Of a DNA stretch of 64,000 bases, positions 1 to 7,241 are shown in pieces. The notes beneath the pieces were generated by a model, which was not told where the DNA came from, made no database searches, and was given only the letters and a program-made list of their open reading frames with translations. Source of the stretch: a virus; the IMG/VR virus record IMGVR_UViG_3300047491_001293, positions 1-64,000 of that record. The stretch is one strand, 5' to 3'. The translations under genes were made by a program, and so were the position numbers. Every line of letters begins with the position of its first letter. Within the stretch, counting starts at the first letter, position 1.

Positions 1-262
1 GGAACGCATCCTTGTCCTTATCAAATATGTGGTCATACTTGATTGCCACCCACTTGTACTCATCGCCCGGAATACCTGGAGTAATCTGAATTCTCTCTCG
101 CTCAATGATTGGACCGCCATACGACCATTCGGCTGAAAAGTCCCAAATGGCTATCAGGTCCAGGACTGTCAGTTCAGAGGACATATCCAACCTACTCGCC
201 TCGCACTTCGCCACCACCCAATTAAGAACAACACTTGACAATTCACTTGTTTTCATCTTCAT
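1..262 (-). CDS. NinX-like / DUF2591 protein, 3' part outside the window
   Basis: Reads leftward off the window edge; the first 87 codons are visible. Starts MKMKTSELSSVVLNWVVAKC, and later has the stretch SAEWSYGGPIIERERI; both match the phage NinX/DUF2591 family (typical MKVKTSEL start, W-GGPIIERE core). The family is common in lambdoid and other tailed phages and its molecular role is unknown. The start is set by AGGAG seven bases upstream of ATG at 262. Family call is from motif memory, not a search. The C-terminus is missing. Confidence 0.8.
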   Translation of the reverse strand, partial: MKMKTSELSSVVLNWVVAKCEASRLDMSSELTVLDLIAIWDFSAEWSYGGPIIERERIQITPGIPGDEYKWVAIKYDHIFDKDKDAF

Positions 263-415
263 AGCAAAACTCCTTTAAATTGTTCGTTACACCCACAATA
301 TTCACTTGTGCCCCAAAAAAATCCATTACAGGTTATTCGCCTGGTTGCCATAATGTTTTCACTATATTGATGTTTTTTTGAAACCAGGTTATTACATGTA
401 CAAAAGTACACCAAG

Positions 416-520
416 ATGTAGTACACTCAGCCTGACATGTAGTACACTCAAGCTGAAATGTAGTACACTCAAGCTGAAATGTAGTACACTCAAGTTTCTT
501 AAAGAGAAATGCAGTACACT
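416..520. repeat. 21-bp direct repeats (iteron-like)
   Basis: Four consecutive units start at 416, 437, 458 and 479, each with core ATGTAGTACACTCA; a fifth degenerate unit (ATGCAGTACACT) lies at 509-520. Further AGTACA words flank the block at 405 and 559. Head-to-tail spacing of exactly 21 bp (two helical turns) places all cores on one DNA face, as in replication iterons or multi-operator sites. The binding protein is unknown. Confidence 0.8.
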
Positions 521-581
521 AACGCCAAGGATCATCCCGAAATTGATTTTAAGATCATAGTACACACAAACAAACCATCCA

Positions 582-601
582 GGCGCATAATTTTATGCGC
601 C
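582..601. repeat. Inverted repeat GGCGCATA-ATTT-TATGCGCC
   Basis: A perfect 8-bp inverted repeat with a 4-nt centre, just downstream of the iteron block. There is no T-run on either side, so it is more likely an operator or cruciform-type site than a terminator. A half-site CGCATAAT recurs at about 605. Confidence 0.6.
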
Positions 602-840
602 CATCGCATAATACCGCTAATAGTGAACACAATTACACTAAACCTGGTGCTTTTTTCTTACCTAATATGCCAAAGTCCGATAACATAAGTTATGTTTCTT
701 TAAAATTACTGTACAATTGTTCACTTAACACCCATTTTTACACCCTTCACAACCACAAGCCCACCCAATGCCCCTAAAATCGCATTACACGGGACTTCTT
801 TGGCAATGGCCTTCGGCCTGAATGCACAAAAATGTCCCCT

Positions 841-1020
841 CTAATCGCAATTTGAGGGCATAAGAAGGGCAAGAATGATGTACAACAGCACACCAATGCC
901 AAAATGTAGGAACGCAATCACAAAAACCAGGCGAATCCAGAACGGATCACACCCAAAGTGCCTGCCAATACCACTGCACACACCCGCCAAGGTTGCCCTG
1001 CTCTTATCCTTGCACAACAT
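841..1020 (-). CDS. Small PspC-domain membrane protein (59 aa)
   Basis: Translates as MLCKDKSRATLAGVCSGIGR, then HFGCDPFWIRLVFV and a hydrophobic helix ending LLYIILALLMP. This is the PspC layout: a basic start, A-GVC-GI--(Y/H)FG-DP--(V/I)R, one or two membrane helices and a terminal MP. In bacteria PspC domains sense membrane or phage-shock stress; a phage copy could tune that response (inference). It is essentially the PspC domain alone. Start set by AGGGGG a few bases before ATG at 1020. Confidence 0.85.
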   Translation of the reverse strand: MLCKDKSRATLAGVCSGIGRHFGCDPFWIRLVFVIAFLHFGIGVLLYIILALLMPSNCD

Positions 1021-1057
1021 TCATCCCCCTAAGTAGATATAAAATACTTTCTTTGTC

Positions 1058-1411
1058 TTAAATTTGCGGATCCGGCTTCCTCACCACCAGGTTGCACACC
1101 AAGTGACGCTCCCCAGACGGCGCAATCACAGTCACAGTCGCCGTCGCACCAACAGGATCAACACCATCAACACGCCAATTCGCACTCCCAAGAAGGAAAC
1201 TCCTCGGGTAGGCCCTCTCTATGCGCCTGTACACACCATTCCTGATGCCCCTCTCAAGCGTCAATGCGTTCACGGGACTCCTCAGGTCGTTTATCCTGAG
1301 CTTCTCCCCAGTCGCAACCACCTCCACAAAGTCCTGGTCGATGTCACTCGGCAGCAAAGCCAGGAAAGCCTCACGGCTCGACACCATCCACGGCTGGTAA
1401 TTATCATGCAC
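1058..1411 (-). CDS. Hypothetical protein, 117 aa
   Basis: Not recognised. A mixed protein with a helical N-terminus (SREAFLALLPSDIDQDFVEVV), a central basic segment (NGVYRRIERAYPRSF) and a beta-rich end (ATVTVIAPSGERHLVCNLVVR). The frame begins with GTG at 1411, preceded by AAGGGGGT at a suitable distance; the next in-frame ATG (residue 9) is the alternative start. It lies upstream of the PspC-like gene on the same strand, 37 bp away, and may share its transcript. Confidence 0.65.
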   Translation of the reverse strand: MHDNYQPWMVSSREAFLALLPSDIDQDFVEVVATGEKLRINDLRSPVNALTLERGIRNGVYRRIERAYPRSFLLGSANWRVDGVDPVGATATVTVIAPSGERHLVCNLVVRKPDPQI

Positions 1412-2338
1412 AACATCACCCCCTTGTCCTATCGCCTATGTATGCAACCCATGGCGCCTTTTGCACACCCTTCCGCACCCTGCAATCGACCCATAATTGC
1501 GCACTTCATAGGTAGGAAATGTCTGCAAAAATGGTGGCGCCCCAAATGGCCTGGGATTTGGCCATCCGGCGCCTCGAGGGGCAATGGGTGGGCGGCTAAA
1601 CACCTGTATACCTGTTTTTCAAATGGAGTTCACATGACTGGGACTTGGTTTCGATGGGAAAAACACGGGGCAAATACATGGATTCACACATTGATCCAGA
1701 AAACAACACAAAATTATGGGCGGTTTCACACTATTTCCCAGCAATTCACGCACCCCCTTTGCCACCCTTGGCCAACCCACAGCCCATTTGATCGAAACCA
1801 GGCCTAATAACAGCCACCCTTGGCTTCACAGACTTGCGCCCATGCACATGCCCCCATAATGGAGAGCTTCACAGCCCCAGGGATGGTTCACAATATGGCA
1901 TTTGAATTTGCCTTGGGGGTGCTGCACAAAAAGAAACGGGATTTCACATTAGGTGCTTCACAGTGGCTGCACACGGAAAAAGGGTGACTATCACGGGACT
2001 ATGCACGGATGGGTTCACAATCACCGTCACAATAGCCTCACGGAAGCTGTGAGTTGTCTGTGGGTTTGCTTCACACTTTGCCCCACAAGTTGGATCAATG
2101 GACAACAAGCCATAGCATGTGCTTCACAGTCTGCCTCACATGGCTTGTGTAAGCGCTTCACAGTCTGCCTCACATGGCTTGTGTAGGTGCTTCACAGTCT
2201 GCCTCACATGGTTTGCGATGATGCTTCACAGTTTGCTTCACATGGCTTGTGTAGGTGCTTCACAGTTTGCTTCACAGTTTGCTTCACATGGCTTGTGTAG
2301 GTGCTTCACAGTTTGTCCGGCAAATGTGAGATTGCGCA
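1412..2338. other. Long non-coding region rich in TTCACA boxes
   Basis: More than 900 bp without a credible gene. Plus-strand frames here (for example 1064-1807 and 1953-2343) have odd composition, no ribosome binding site and largely translate repeats. TTCACA occurs at about 1629, 1683, 1725, 1825, 1868, 1887, 1943, 1957, 2014 and 2070, then passes into the regular array at 2121-2316. The gradient from scattered to perfectly spaced copies looks like an expanding or decaying array. Confidence 0.6.
2121..2316. repeat. 34-bp tandem repeats (GCTTCACAG units)
   Basis: Units begin at 2121, 2155, 2189, 2223, 2257 and 2303. Each starts GCTTCACAGTYTGCYTCACA and continues TGGCTTGTGTAGGT. The last interval is 46 bp because an extra 12-bp GCTTCACAGTTT piece is inserted at 2269. 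Each unit holds two half-boxes, (C)TTCACA and (C)TCACA. The array ends 35 bp before a leader-tagged gene, so it could be a regulatory array or a recombination- or replication-linked repeat. It is not CRISPR: there are no variable spacers. Confidence 0.85.
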
Positions 2339-2348
2339 GATAGATAGG
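2339..2348 (+). promoter_or_regulatory. Late-promoter-like box GATAGATAGG abutting ATG
   Basis: The box ends two bases before the ATG at 2351, and there is no Shine-Dalgarno sequence. Nearly the same string (CATAGATAGGTC-ATG) precedes the gene at 9937. It resembles the T4 late -10 element TATAAATA. With normal T4 geometry the transcript would start at or inside the start codon. Confidence 0.55.
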
Positions 2349-2350
2349 TC

Positions 2351-2842
2351 ATGAAAACATTCAAACAGTTCATGGAGGATGAGGAGAGAAAGCTGGTGGT
2401 CCAGGGTGTTCTGGTCGAAGACATGCAGGACAAGCTCCGAAGACTACTTAGCCAGATAGCCTCAGCGACAACGGCAGCTGGAGTGGTGTCACTGAGCCAA
2501 TCTGCTGGAATAGACCTTGACCAGCTAGACCAAATGGGGATTGGCATAGGCGAAATCATGGAGTTCCTCAAGAGGGCAAGGTTGACGGTTGATCAATTCA
2601 AGATACTGAGCTCCTTGAGGGATGATCTTAAGCTGCGACTCAGAGACCAATGCTTCTCAGACCTTTCAAAGTTCAAAGGCACGACCAGATGGCTGGATGA
2701 AAAGGGAAAGAGCATAGATGCCTGCAAAAAGTATTGCGACATGACCAAGGATGAAAAAGCGTGTAGCAAGTCTGGGAGCACGGTATACAACTTTGGAAGA
2801 TACAAGAGGGTTGCAAGGAACCCATTCGCAAGAAGGTATTAG
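2351..2842 (+). CDS. Leader-tagged protein, putative internal head protein (163 aa)
   Basis: Begins MKTFKQFMEDEE, the closest match here to the T4 capsid-targeting sequence MKTYQEFIAE. The rest is helical (residues 15-110), with a repeated hydrophobic pattern and GIDLDQLDQMGIGIGEIM, then a cysteine-containing basic tail (DACKKYCDMTKDEKACSKS; ends NPFARRY). No enzymatic domain recognised. The start has no Shine-Dalgarno site but sits three bases after a late-promoter-like box. I infer packaging into the head and leader removal; function after that is unknown. Confidence 0.75.
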   Translation: MKTFKQFMEDEERKLVVQGVLVEDMQDKLRRLLSQIASATTAAGVVSLSQSAGIDLDQLDQMGIGIGEIMEFLKRARLTVDQFKILSSLRDDLKLRLRDQCFSDLSKFKGTTRWLDEKGKSIDACKKYCDMTKDEKACSKSGSTVYNFGRYKRVARNPFARRY

Positions 2843-3149
2843 CATTAATGCAACCTTTCCAGAGAACACATCAAATTGGGCCTCACGCTGGCTGTGAAGG
2901 ATCTCCTAATATATCTCTATTAGGACTTTCTTCACATAATTTGATGGTTCCATCCTCTGAACCAGAGGTAGAGGTGGCGGTAAGCACTACCCGAAGGGTG
3001 GAATCATCAGCTGGTCCACACCTTAAGTGACGGCATGTGGCCATTGTTGGGCATGGTAAAAAAAAGTTTTTTTAGAATTACAGTAAACTTTCCCCTTCTC
3101 GGGCGAATAAGAATGTGTGATTTGTAAGAAATGACCCAAGGAGTTCCCC
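2843..3149. other. Intergenic region with hairpins; possible ncRNA or UTR
   Basis: About 300 bp without a supportable gene. Two clear hairpins are visible: CCTAATA-TATCTC-TATTAGG at 2905-2924 and CCTCTG-AAC-CAGAGG at 2954-2968. An A8-G-T7 tract follows near 3060. It may be a structured leader or terminator region between the gene ending at 2842 and that starting at 3150, or a small RNA. Nothing matches a tRNA cloverleaf. Confidence 0.35.
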
Positions 3150-3620
3150 ATGAGCGAGCCAACTGACTGCCCATCTTGTCCATTCTGCGCCTTCCTCCAG
3201 AGGTTCATCCATGAATTTGAGTTCTGTGGCTTTTACGACACATTCTCCGTGGACGAGAACAACTATTACTGCTTGGATCCAGTCAAGTACCTTTCCGAGG
3301 AGATTGGGGTGTTGCCGACCATCGAAAGCATAGTTGCGGTGCAAAATTACAACCAGTTGCTGATGTGCCATGAGCTGCTGACATGCCATCTGAGGCATGA
3401 CCACAATTACGAATTCCCAGTGGTCTGGATCTGGCGCTTCTCGTCAGACTGGAAGCTTAGGTTGAAGTATTTCCTTGGGGAGATGGAGCTTTTGATGCCG
3501 AGCGTGCATTGCGTGGACAGTGATCTCATCCATATCAACTACGAAAGGTCAAATATAGCCGACTGCAACTACTACATCGAGCCGATAAACCAGGTTGCGG
3601 CAAACTGCGTGATGGTCTGA
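3150..3620 (+). CDS. Hypothetical protein, 156 aa, cysteine- and aromatic-rich
   Basis: Not recognised. Starts MSEPTDCPSCPFCAFLQRFI with a C-P-S-C-P-F-C cluster; further cysteines occur at TCHLRHDH, HCVDSD and DCNYY. This may be a zinc-binding or disulfide-rich fold. The rest alternates aromatic strands (YEFPVVWIWRFSSDW). Start is firm: AAGGAG lies seven bases before ATG. It follows the hairpin-rich region and is read alone on the plus strand. Confidence 0.7.
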   Translation: MSEPTDCPSCPFCAFLQRFIHEFEFCGFYDTFSVDENNYYCLDPVKYLSEEIGVLPTIESIVAVQNYNQLLMCHELLTCHLRHDHNYEFPVVWIWRFSSDWKLRLKYFLGEMELLMPSVHCVDSDLIHINYERSNIADCNYYIEPINQVAANCVMV

Positions 3621-3690
3621 GATGGATTCCGCTATACTTCTGGCGGTTTTGGGGTAGGATGCTGCGTGATCCAAGAGGCAAGGAGCATTT

Positions 3691-3819
3691 ATGTGGAATC
3701 TGGCCAACGAGCAGAAGTTCATCAAGGGTCCATTGGCGGAGCTGCTGGTGGAGTCCGCCCACCTGCGACTCAAGCGGATGGTACTCCCAGAGTCTCGGCA
3801 CTTACACATTTTATGGTAA
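3691..3819 (+). CDS. Small basic helical protein, 42 aa
   Basis: Starts MWNLANEQKFIKGPLAELLV and continues ESAHLRLKRMVLPESRHL, ending HILW. AAGGAG is placed five bases before ATG, which together with an amphipathic-helix composition supports translation. Larger overlapping frames (from 3659 and 3666) lack a binding site and are rejected. Function unknown. Confidence 0.55.
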   Translation: MWNLANEQKFIKGPLAELLVESAHLRLKRMVLPESRHLHILW

Positions 3820-3847
3820 GCCAGCTAAATATTGGGTCGATGAAATT

Positions 3848-3901
3848 GAATATATAAGTAAGAAGTAGTTGTATCCCATAAGGGTAAAAACCTTATAAAT
3901 C
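3848..3901 (+). promoter_or_regulatory. Late-promoter-like boxes upstream of 3917
   Basis: GAATATATAAG at 3848-3858 and TTATAAATC at 3893-3901 both resemble the T4 late box TATAAATA. The second lies 16 bases before the ATG at 3917, leaving room for the GAGG ribosome binding site between them. Confidence 0.45.
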
Positions 3902-3916
3902 TCCGAGGAATTTGCA

Positions 3917-4285
3917 ATGTTTGTATTTACGGACAATGAACTAAAGAACTGGAAAAAGGAATGCAAGACCAAGATCCGTGAGCTAAAGAGCGAAATTCTT
4001 AAGCTAAGGCATAGGATCATGGAAATACATAGTCAGGAGAGACTGAGAAAGGAAAACAAGCTGACTAGGCGTAATTTGACGCAAGTCTGTAAGAAGTATG
4101 GACTTACGCTAGCCCATGATAGGCAAAGAGATACATACATGGTGGGCATAAGTGATAAGAATATAGCCAAGCATTTTGGTGGGGTTAATCCCCTTACTGA
4201 TATGCTAAGTATCTACTACGACCCCCATATACTACTAAAAGACATAGAGGACAAGGTACTACCACTAGTGTCTAAGAATGTATAG
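3917..4285 (+). CDS. Hypothetical coiled-coil protein, 122 aa
   Basis: Residues 8-50 form a charged heptad-type helix (LKNWKKECKTKIRELKSEIL...), followed by a compact C-terminal half (LTQVCKKYGLTLAHDRQRDT, DPHILLKDIEDKVLPLVSKN). Family not recognised. Start chosen at ATG 3917 with CGAGG upstream. Its 3' end overlaps the convergent gene at 4265 by 21 bp. Confidence 0.7.
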   Translation: MFVFTDNELKNWKKECKTKIRELKSEILKLRHRIMEIHSQERLRKENKLTRRNLTQVCKKYGLTLAHDRQRDTYMVGISDKNIAKHFGGVNPLTDMLSIYYDPHILLKDIEDKVLPLVSKNV

Positions 4286-4816
4286 TTGGCAGGACGCAGA
4301 ATGTATAGAAATACGCAGTTTTGATGCAAAAATAGCGTAAATATTTGAATAATCGAGTGTTTTTAATTGATTTAACTTGTTATCTGACAAGGATGGGCCG
4401 ATGTAGAATGGCTTGCCGTTGTTCCAATCTGGGCTGTCGGTGAAGTATCCCTTTGGCTGGTAGGTGGCCTTGAGCCCCTGGATTGGGGTGATGAGTGGGT
4501 TCTCGAATGTGTTTGGGAAGCCGAACTGCCTTGCGGTGAAGTCAATTGCGTCATTGTTGACGACTGGCATGATGTGTGCGTCGCCTTGGCCGCCCTTGCC
4601 GCCCATTTCTGGGTGTTTCTTGATCATTTCCGGGCTTGGCGGCACAAGCAGCAGCACCCTTGCCTTGATGCCGTTCTGTCCTGCCCAGTTGATGAATGCC
4701 CTTGTGACGGTCTTGCAGTCCATGTGTGCGACCCTCTTGCCGGCATCGCTGGAAAGGAAGTTGGAGACGGCACTCTGGGTCTCCATGCCCTGCAGGAATT
4801 CCATGAATGTTATCAT
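4265..4816 (-). CDS. Leader-tagged papain/transglutaminase-like candidate (183 aa)
   Basis: Starts with the leader MITFMEFLQGMETQ. A Cys-His-Asp order typical of papain/transglutaminase folds follows: C34 at the start of a helix (MDCKTVTRAFINWAGQNGI), H81 in DAHIMPVV and D92 in NDAIDFTARQFGF. The linker is Gly/Lys-rich. Such folds act as peptidases, deamidases or transglutaminases on host targets; which one is unknown. It is the last gene of a minus-strand run, overlapping the upstream ART gene by ATGA, with AAAGGAA as binding site. The triad call is by eye. Confidence 0.7.
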   Translation of the reverse strand: MITFMEFLQGMETQSAVSNFLSSDAGKRVAHMDCKTVTRAFINWAGQNGIKARVLLLVPPSPEMIKKHPEMGGKGGQGDAHIMPVVNNDAIDFTARQFGFPNTFENPLITPIQGLKATYQPKGYFTDSPDWNNGKPFYIGPSLSDNKLNQLKTLDYSNIYAIFASKLRISIHSASCQLYILRH

Positions 4817-6417
4817 TTCTGTTCCTTTCCCAGTAAATCTTGGATTCTTTTGACTAAAGTTTTGAAGTTCATTCGCCCCATGGCCTTGGCAAGTTTGATG
4901 GCCTTGGTGCGGGTGTCCCAGATGCTAACATCCATGAAGGTTCTCCCGTTGTGCTCACTGACTGTGAATAGGCCACTGTCAAGCAACATCTTGAGGGTTA
5001 TGTCACTGAGCTTCTCCTTGGGAATCTCAGATCCTCTCAAGCGGGAAAACATGTCCAAGTTTTTCTCGATCAGCTTGACATTTTGTGCCCAGTAAGAGTC
5101 CCTCAGTATGTTCCTAACCTTTTCATCGGTGATATCTGGTTCAAGTATTGTGGCAATGTTGTACCCACGATCCTCCGACTTCTCGCCTATGACACCGGCA
5201 TCCAAGAGGGCGATGTATTCTGGACTGTCGCTGTATGGGGTTTGGCCATCCTTGAGCATTTTGGTGATTGGGTGTTCGGTCATGGGGACATCCTCGAACT
5301 TGACCCACCTCTTGGAACCTTCTATGTCCTTGCGCATTACCCATGGCTGTATTCTGCCTGGTTGTATTCTGCCACGATAGGCAAGGGTCGAGGATATGTC
5401 AACCGATGCTTGGGCGGTTGGAACCTTAGTGTCCTCATCGGGTGCCAGTTTATCGGGATCCAATCCAGTGGTATCAATCCGAATGATAAGTGGTTCTCCG
5501 CCATGTTTTTTTGCTGCTTGGATGGCCGCCTCACGAGTGGCTGCGTCTGGGTCTGTGGCAAGGTAAACAAGGTCGTCGTGGCTGAGAGCATAGACATTGG
5601 TCGAGCCATATGATCCTGAGGATCCCGTGACACTCCTTGGCTGTAGTCCCTTCTGCTTGATCCCATCATACCAAAGGTTTGTCGATGTGCCGTGGTAGAA
5701 GTGCTTGGGCATCTTGTTGGCAAGTCGGATTTCGGGCCTGCTCATCCAGTATGCCACGGTTCTGTGTTTATTCTTCGCCCCCTTCATGTGGCCTGCTTGG
5801 AAGTAATGCTCCACGGAGTAGCTGTCTATGTCGGTGTACTTGCTCCTGAGGGCATTAATGATCTGACGGAATTCCTTGGATTGTGGGCTGAGCTTTTGTA
5901 GTTGGATGGTTTTCCAACCCAAGACAAAGTGTGGCTTATTGGTCTTATAGTCGTAAGGAACGACATTGCCTTTGTTGTCCAAGGTCAGATGGATGTTTCG
6001 ATTGATATATGGACGACCGTCATCAGTCTTGTACTTTTCAAGGCTGGTGACCTTTGGATCAAGGATTGCCTCCTTGATTTGTAGCCACTCCTTGAACCTC
6101 CAGTACATAGTTTTTGCGGTTGGTGATGACAGGGTGTAGTCCATGTGTCGTCCCTTGTTGTGCACAAAGTCATTCTTGCGATAGAATCGCTCAAGTGCAC
6201 CCTTCTTGCCGGATTCATGCTCTGGACTGAGGACGATTGGCTTGCCAACCTTGGCTGCGTAATCTTTGATCATGCGGATTATATCGGTTCCGACCCCGGC
6301 ATTGCGCTTGTCTGGCTGGACATTGATCTTCCTCAACTCGATGCGGTCTTTGGACTCATGCGCCTCAACCTCGGCTGACTTGTGTTTGGAACGGATCTGG
6401 TCAAGAACTTCTTCCAT
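4813..6417 (-). CDS. GNAT - internal leader - ADP-ribosyltransferase-like fusion (534 aa)
   Basis: Residues 26-100 look like a GNAT acetyltransferase (IELRKINVQPDKRNAGVGTD, later LERFYRKNDFV). Residues 104-120 read MYWRFKEWLQIKEAILD, the same leader placed at protein starts elsewhere. Residues 235-330 resemble the KptA/ART fold: H242-G-T-S, GIKQKGLQP, DLVYLATDPDAA and EPLIIRIDTTGLD. The C-terminal 190 residues are helical and unassigned. It is translationally coupled to the genes on both sides. The internal methionine (genome position 6108) has no obvious binding site or promoter box, so a fused polyprotein or cleavage site is likelier than internal initiation. No family search was possible. 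Confidence 0.8.
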   Translation of the reverse strand: MEEVLDQIRSKHKSAEVEAHESKDRIELRKINVQPDKRNAGVGTDIIRMIKDYAAKVGKPIVLSPEHESGKKGALERFYRKNDFVHNKGRHMDYTLSSPTAKTMYWRFKEWLQIKEAILDPKVTSLEKYKTDDGRPYINRNIHLTLDNKGNVVPYDYKTNKPHFVLGWKTIQLQKLSPQSKEFRQIINALRSKYTDIDSYSVEHYFQAGHMKGAKNKHRTVAYWMSRPEIRLANKMPKHFYHGTSTNLWYDGIKQKGLQPRSVTGSSGSYGSTNVYALSHDDLVYLATDPDAATREAAIQAAKKHGGEPLIIRIDTTGLDPDKLAPDEDTKVPTAQASVDISSTLAYRGRIQPGRIQPWVMRKDIEGSKRWVKFEDVPMTEHPITKMLKDGQTPYSDSPEYIALLDAGVIGEKSEDRGYNIATILEPDITDEKVRNILRDSYWAQNVKLIEKNLDMFSRLRGSEIPKEKLSDITLKMLLDSGLFTVSEHNGRTFMDVSIWDTRTKAIKLAKAMGRMNFKTLVKRIQDLLGKEQK

Positions 6418-6418
6418 G

Positions 6419-7210
6419 TTATGATCTCTTGTACCTGTAGGTTATGTAGGCGCTTGCGTCGAAGTTGTCATTCCATATCAGCGCATTGACACTCTCCCGT
6501 GTCCTCTCGATTGTGGCCTCGAATGGGATGAACTCCAGGGCCTTTTCCTCGAGGTCCTTGGCCATCTCATGGAGCATGTACTTCGTGTACTTGTCGAATG
6601 TGGGCTTGTCCTTCTCCCAGCCCCTCTGCAGTGGGAAGTACTCTGGGTCGAGCTTCTTGCCATCTGGCCTCTCTGGGTGGTAGTGCTTGTAGTACTCTAC
6701 ATTCTGGCCAAGCATTGATGCCTTGATGTGGTACCACACATAGTCGGACATGTCGCCCTTGTCAAGGGTGTGCCAGAGCTCATCTGGCCTTACGCCAAGT
6801 GGCTTCCAGAGGTCGCTTCCTGACATCTTCAGCGTTGCGTGGATCCTCTCATCGATGGTCTCAACCGGGAGCTTCCACTCGACGCTGATGACAATCTCGC
6901 CTGTTGGGGCGAAGCTGGGATCATCGACCTCCTCATCGGGCAGGTGCTCCTTGAGGTCAATTTCCGGCTTGGTCTTGAATATCATCTCGAATATCTTGTT
7001 CTTTATCTTCCTTGCGAATGGGCTTGTGTTGCACCATTCCGTGAGCTGCCTGTCAAACCTTGACAGCTTGTCCCACTCCCACTCCCCATCGTCATCGCCG
7101 CCACCGCCGTCCCCGGTGTCTATGTCATCGATGCCGCCGCCGCCGGACTTGAGGGTTGGCGTGCCGGCCTTGGTGGCCATGCTCTCCAGGAATTCCTTGA
7201 ATGTGATCAT
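6419..7210 (-). CDS. Leader-tagged protein with Gly/Asp linker (263 aa)
   Basis: Starts MITFKEFLESMATKAGT, followed by a flexible Gly/Asp linker (SGGGGIDDIDTGDGGGG), then a structured domain (WDKLSRFDRQLTEWCNTSPF ... YITYRYKRS) rich in Trp, Tyr and acidic residues. Domain not recognised. Leader, flexible spacer, folded cargo is the layout expected if the leader is clipped. The frame extends 15 codons upstream to 7255, but ATG 7210 carries the leader and follows a CATAGATAA box by four bases, with no Shine-Dalgarno site. First gene of a three-gene minus-strand operon. Confidence 0.75.
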   Translation of the reverse strand: MITFKEFLESMATKAGTPTLKSGGGGIDDIDTGDGGGGDDDGEWEWDKLSRFDRQLTEWCNTSPFARKIKNKIFEMIFKTKPEIDLKEHLPDEEVDDPSFAPTGEIVISVEWKLPVETIDERIHATLKMSGSDLWKPLGVRPDELWHTLDKGDMSDYVWYHIKASMLGQNVEYYKHYHPERPDGKKLDPEYFPLQRGWEKDKPTFDKYTKYMLHEMAKDLEEKALEFIPFEATIERTRESVNALIWNDNFDASAYITYRYKRS

Positions 7211-7241
7211 GCTTTTATCTATGGTGAAATCTAGATAATCC
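7211..7241. promoter_or_regulatory. 31-bp divergent late-promoter region
   Basis: Minus strand carries CCATAGATAAAA (7213-7224) just before the ATG at 7210; plus strand carries CTAGATAAT (7231-7239) just before the ATG at 7242. Neither start has a Shine-Dalgarno site. Two leader-tagged genes appear to fire back to back from one short element. Confidence 0.5.

Larger units (their letters stand above)
263..840. other. Non-coding stretch with iterons and a palindrome
   Basis: No convincing gene: the short plus-strand frames at 378-560 and 595-777 are low-complexity, lack ribosome binding sites and arise from the repeats. The stretch holds the 21-bp repeat block (416-520), an inverted repeat (582-601) and a short GGCC-TTC-GGCC hairpin near 810. 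It separates two minus-strand genes, so it probably carries the promoter of the NinX-like gene and possibly a replication or regulatory site. Confidence 0.5.

Noticed and set aside
1064-1807. Long plus-strand frame of 247 codons
   Set aside because: Overlaps the better-supported minus gene at 1058, has His/Arg/Pro-rich nonsense composition and no binding site; it also runs into the repeat region.
2121-2316. Possible CRISPR array
   Set aside because: Units abut each other with no variable spacers and no cas genes nearby.
2119-2343. Repeat-encoded plus-strand frames (MLHSLPHMACV...)
   Set aside because: Pure translation of the 34-bp tandem array, without a binding site.
2848-3030. 60-codon plus-strand frame
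   Set aside because: No binding site, crosses two hairpins, unnatural composition.
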